From: Pseudomonadota bacterium
GTDB lineage: Bacteria; Pseudomonadota; Alphaproteobacteria; Sphingomonadales; Sphingomonadaceae
DNA length: 24,526 nt
Direction of reading: 5' to 3'
Assembly (NCBI GenBank): GCA_023417515.1
Contig: JAEZFL010000144.1
Location: 1 to 24,526 of the forward strand
A program made the position numbers and the translations under genes. Below are positions 24,003 to 24,526 of this stretch, in pieces. The notes under the pieces were generated by a model. The model was not told the origin of the DNA. It was given only the letters and a program-made list of their open reading frames with translations, and did not search any database. Numbering within the stretch: position 1 is the first letter of the stretch; every line of letters begins with the position of its first letter.

Positions 24003-24189
24003 GCGGACCAATATCGAGCTTGATGATGCCACCGTGGCCGAATTGCTCAAACGCACCGGCCTCAGAACGAAGCGCGAAGTGGTCGATCTCGCGCTGAAGA
24101 AGCTGCTTCAGCTCGAGCGGCAGAAGGACATTCTGCAGCTGCGCGGGATCGGCTGGGAAGGCGATCTTGAGGCGATGCGCCTCGACTGA
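24001..24189 (+). CDS. vapB: VapB-type antitoxin
   Basis: The 62-residue product is a ribbon-helix-helix antitoxin (DUF2191-like). MRTNIELDDATVAELLKRTG gives the DNA-binding strand and first helix, and TKREVVDLALKKLLQLERQ the second. The C-terminal segment RGIGWEGDLEAMRLD, with its Trp, would block the VapC active site. There is no Shine-Dalgarno sequence before ATG 24001, and the operator overlaps it, so the message may be leaderless. The stop overlaps the vapC start (TGATG), the usual coupling in these modules. Confidence 0.92.
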   Translation: MRTNIELDDATVAELLKRTGLRTKREVVDLALKKLLQLERQKDILQLRGIGWEGDLEAMRLD

Positions 24190-24526
24190 TGATCCTTGTC
24201 GATTCAAGCGTCTGGGTCGATTATTTCCGCGATCTGGAGACCGAGCAAACGTCCCGCCTGGAAGCATTGATCCGCACCAGGAGGCTGGTCATCGGCGATC
24301 TTGTCCTCACCGAGGTTCTCCAAGGAAGCCGGAGTGACAGGCAATTCAGCACGGTCCTGTCCATCTTGTCCGATCTCCCGCTTGTGACGATTGGAGGCCG
24401 GCATGTCGCTGTCCAGGCGGCTCGCAATTATCGGTTCCTGCGGGAGCGCGGCGTCACGGTGCGCAAGACGATCGACACCCTGATCGCGACACGCTGCATC
24501 GCCGACGGCCTTTCCCTCCTCTATAG
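24189..24526 (+). CDS. vapC: VapC-type PIN-domain ribonuclease toxin (runs off right edge)
   Basis: VapC toxins are Mg-dependent RNases that cut tRNA or rRNA when VapB is degraded. The window holds 112 residues, and perhaps 20-25 more lie beyond the edge. The start MILVDSSVWVDYFR gives the first catalytic Asp (D5). LVLTEVLQG gives E42, and TIDTLIATRCI gives D96. The fourth acidic position (usually in an NDRDF-type motif) would fall just outside the window, so intactness cannot be judged. The gene starts at ATG 24189, overlapping the vapB stop by one base. Confidence 0.92.
   Translation, partial: MILVDSSVWVDYFRDLETEQTSRLEALIRTRRLVIGDLVLTEVLQGSRSDRQFSTVLSILSDLPLVTIGGRHVAVQAARNYRFLRERGVTVRKTIDTLIATRCIADGLSLLY

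Overview
The window is a stretch of ordinary chromosome from a high-GC alphaproteobacterium, most likely a member of the Sphingomonadales (Sphingomonas or a close relative). This placement rests on inference from gene content and protein style: a MutS/MaeB divergent pair, a CBP3-type chaperone beside a YceD protein, COQ9, an alphaproteobacterial-type short GluRS, a TonB energy transducer, a ScfR/RamB-like regulator divergent from isocitrate lyase, and the palindromic intergenic repeats common in this order. No tRNA, rRNA, CRISPR array, insertion sequence or prophage was found. Genes are packed tightly and no gene-free gap exceeds about 240 bases.

Layout, left to right. The 5' part of mutS runs off the left edge on the minus strand, divergent from maeB (malic enzyme with a phosphotransacetylase-like tail). 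maeB converges on bamE, an outer-membrane assembly lipoprotein. Next come a CBP3 chaperone and yceD on the plus strand with overlapping stop and start, converging on ssb. Then follow, on the minus strand, a secreted cytochrome c/FTR1 iron permease fusion with a candidate Fur box, a membrane GGDEF diguanylate cyclase, coq9 and an EamA transporter. A SOUL-family gene on the plus strand converges on a minus-strand riboflavin cluster.

The riboflavin cluster reads tonB - small membrane protein - ribD - [palindromic repeat] - ribE - [promoter with operator-like palindromes] - ribB - ribH. This is the most interesting part of the window. The RibB protein carries an N-terminal helix-turn-helix domain and a C-terminal RibA-like domain that has lost all three zinc cysteines. 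Immediately upstream of its start lies a good sigma70-like promoter overlaid by three TGTGAT half-sites, and no FMN riboswitch is seen. The simplest reading is that this RibB is also a DNA-binding autoregulator of ribB-ribH. That is a hypothesis, not something the sequence proves.

The right part holds gltX (minus), prs, a short-chain dehydrogenase and rpmI-rplT (plus, ending in a clear hairpin terminator). It is followed by a glyoxylate-shunt block: aceA with an apparently unannotated 53-residue small ORF behind it (minus) and the divergent ScfR-like regulator (plus). The window ends in a vapBC toxin-antitoxin pair whose operator palindrome overlaps the vapB start codon; vapC runs off the right edge.
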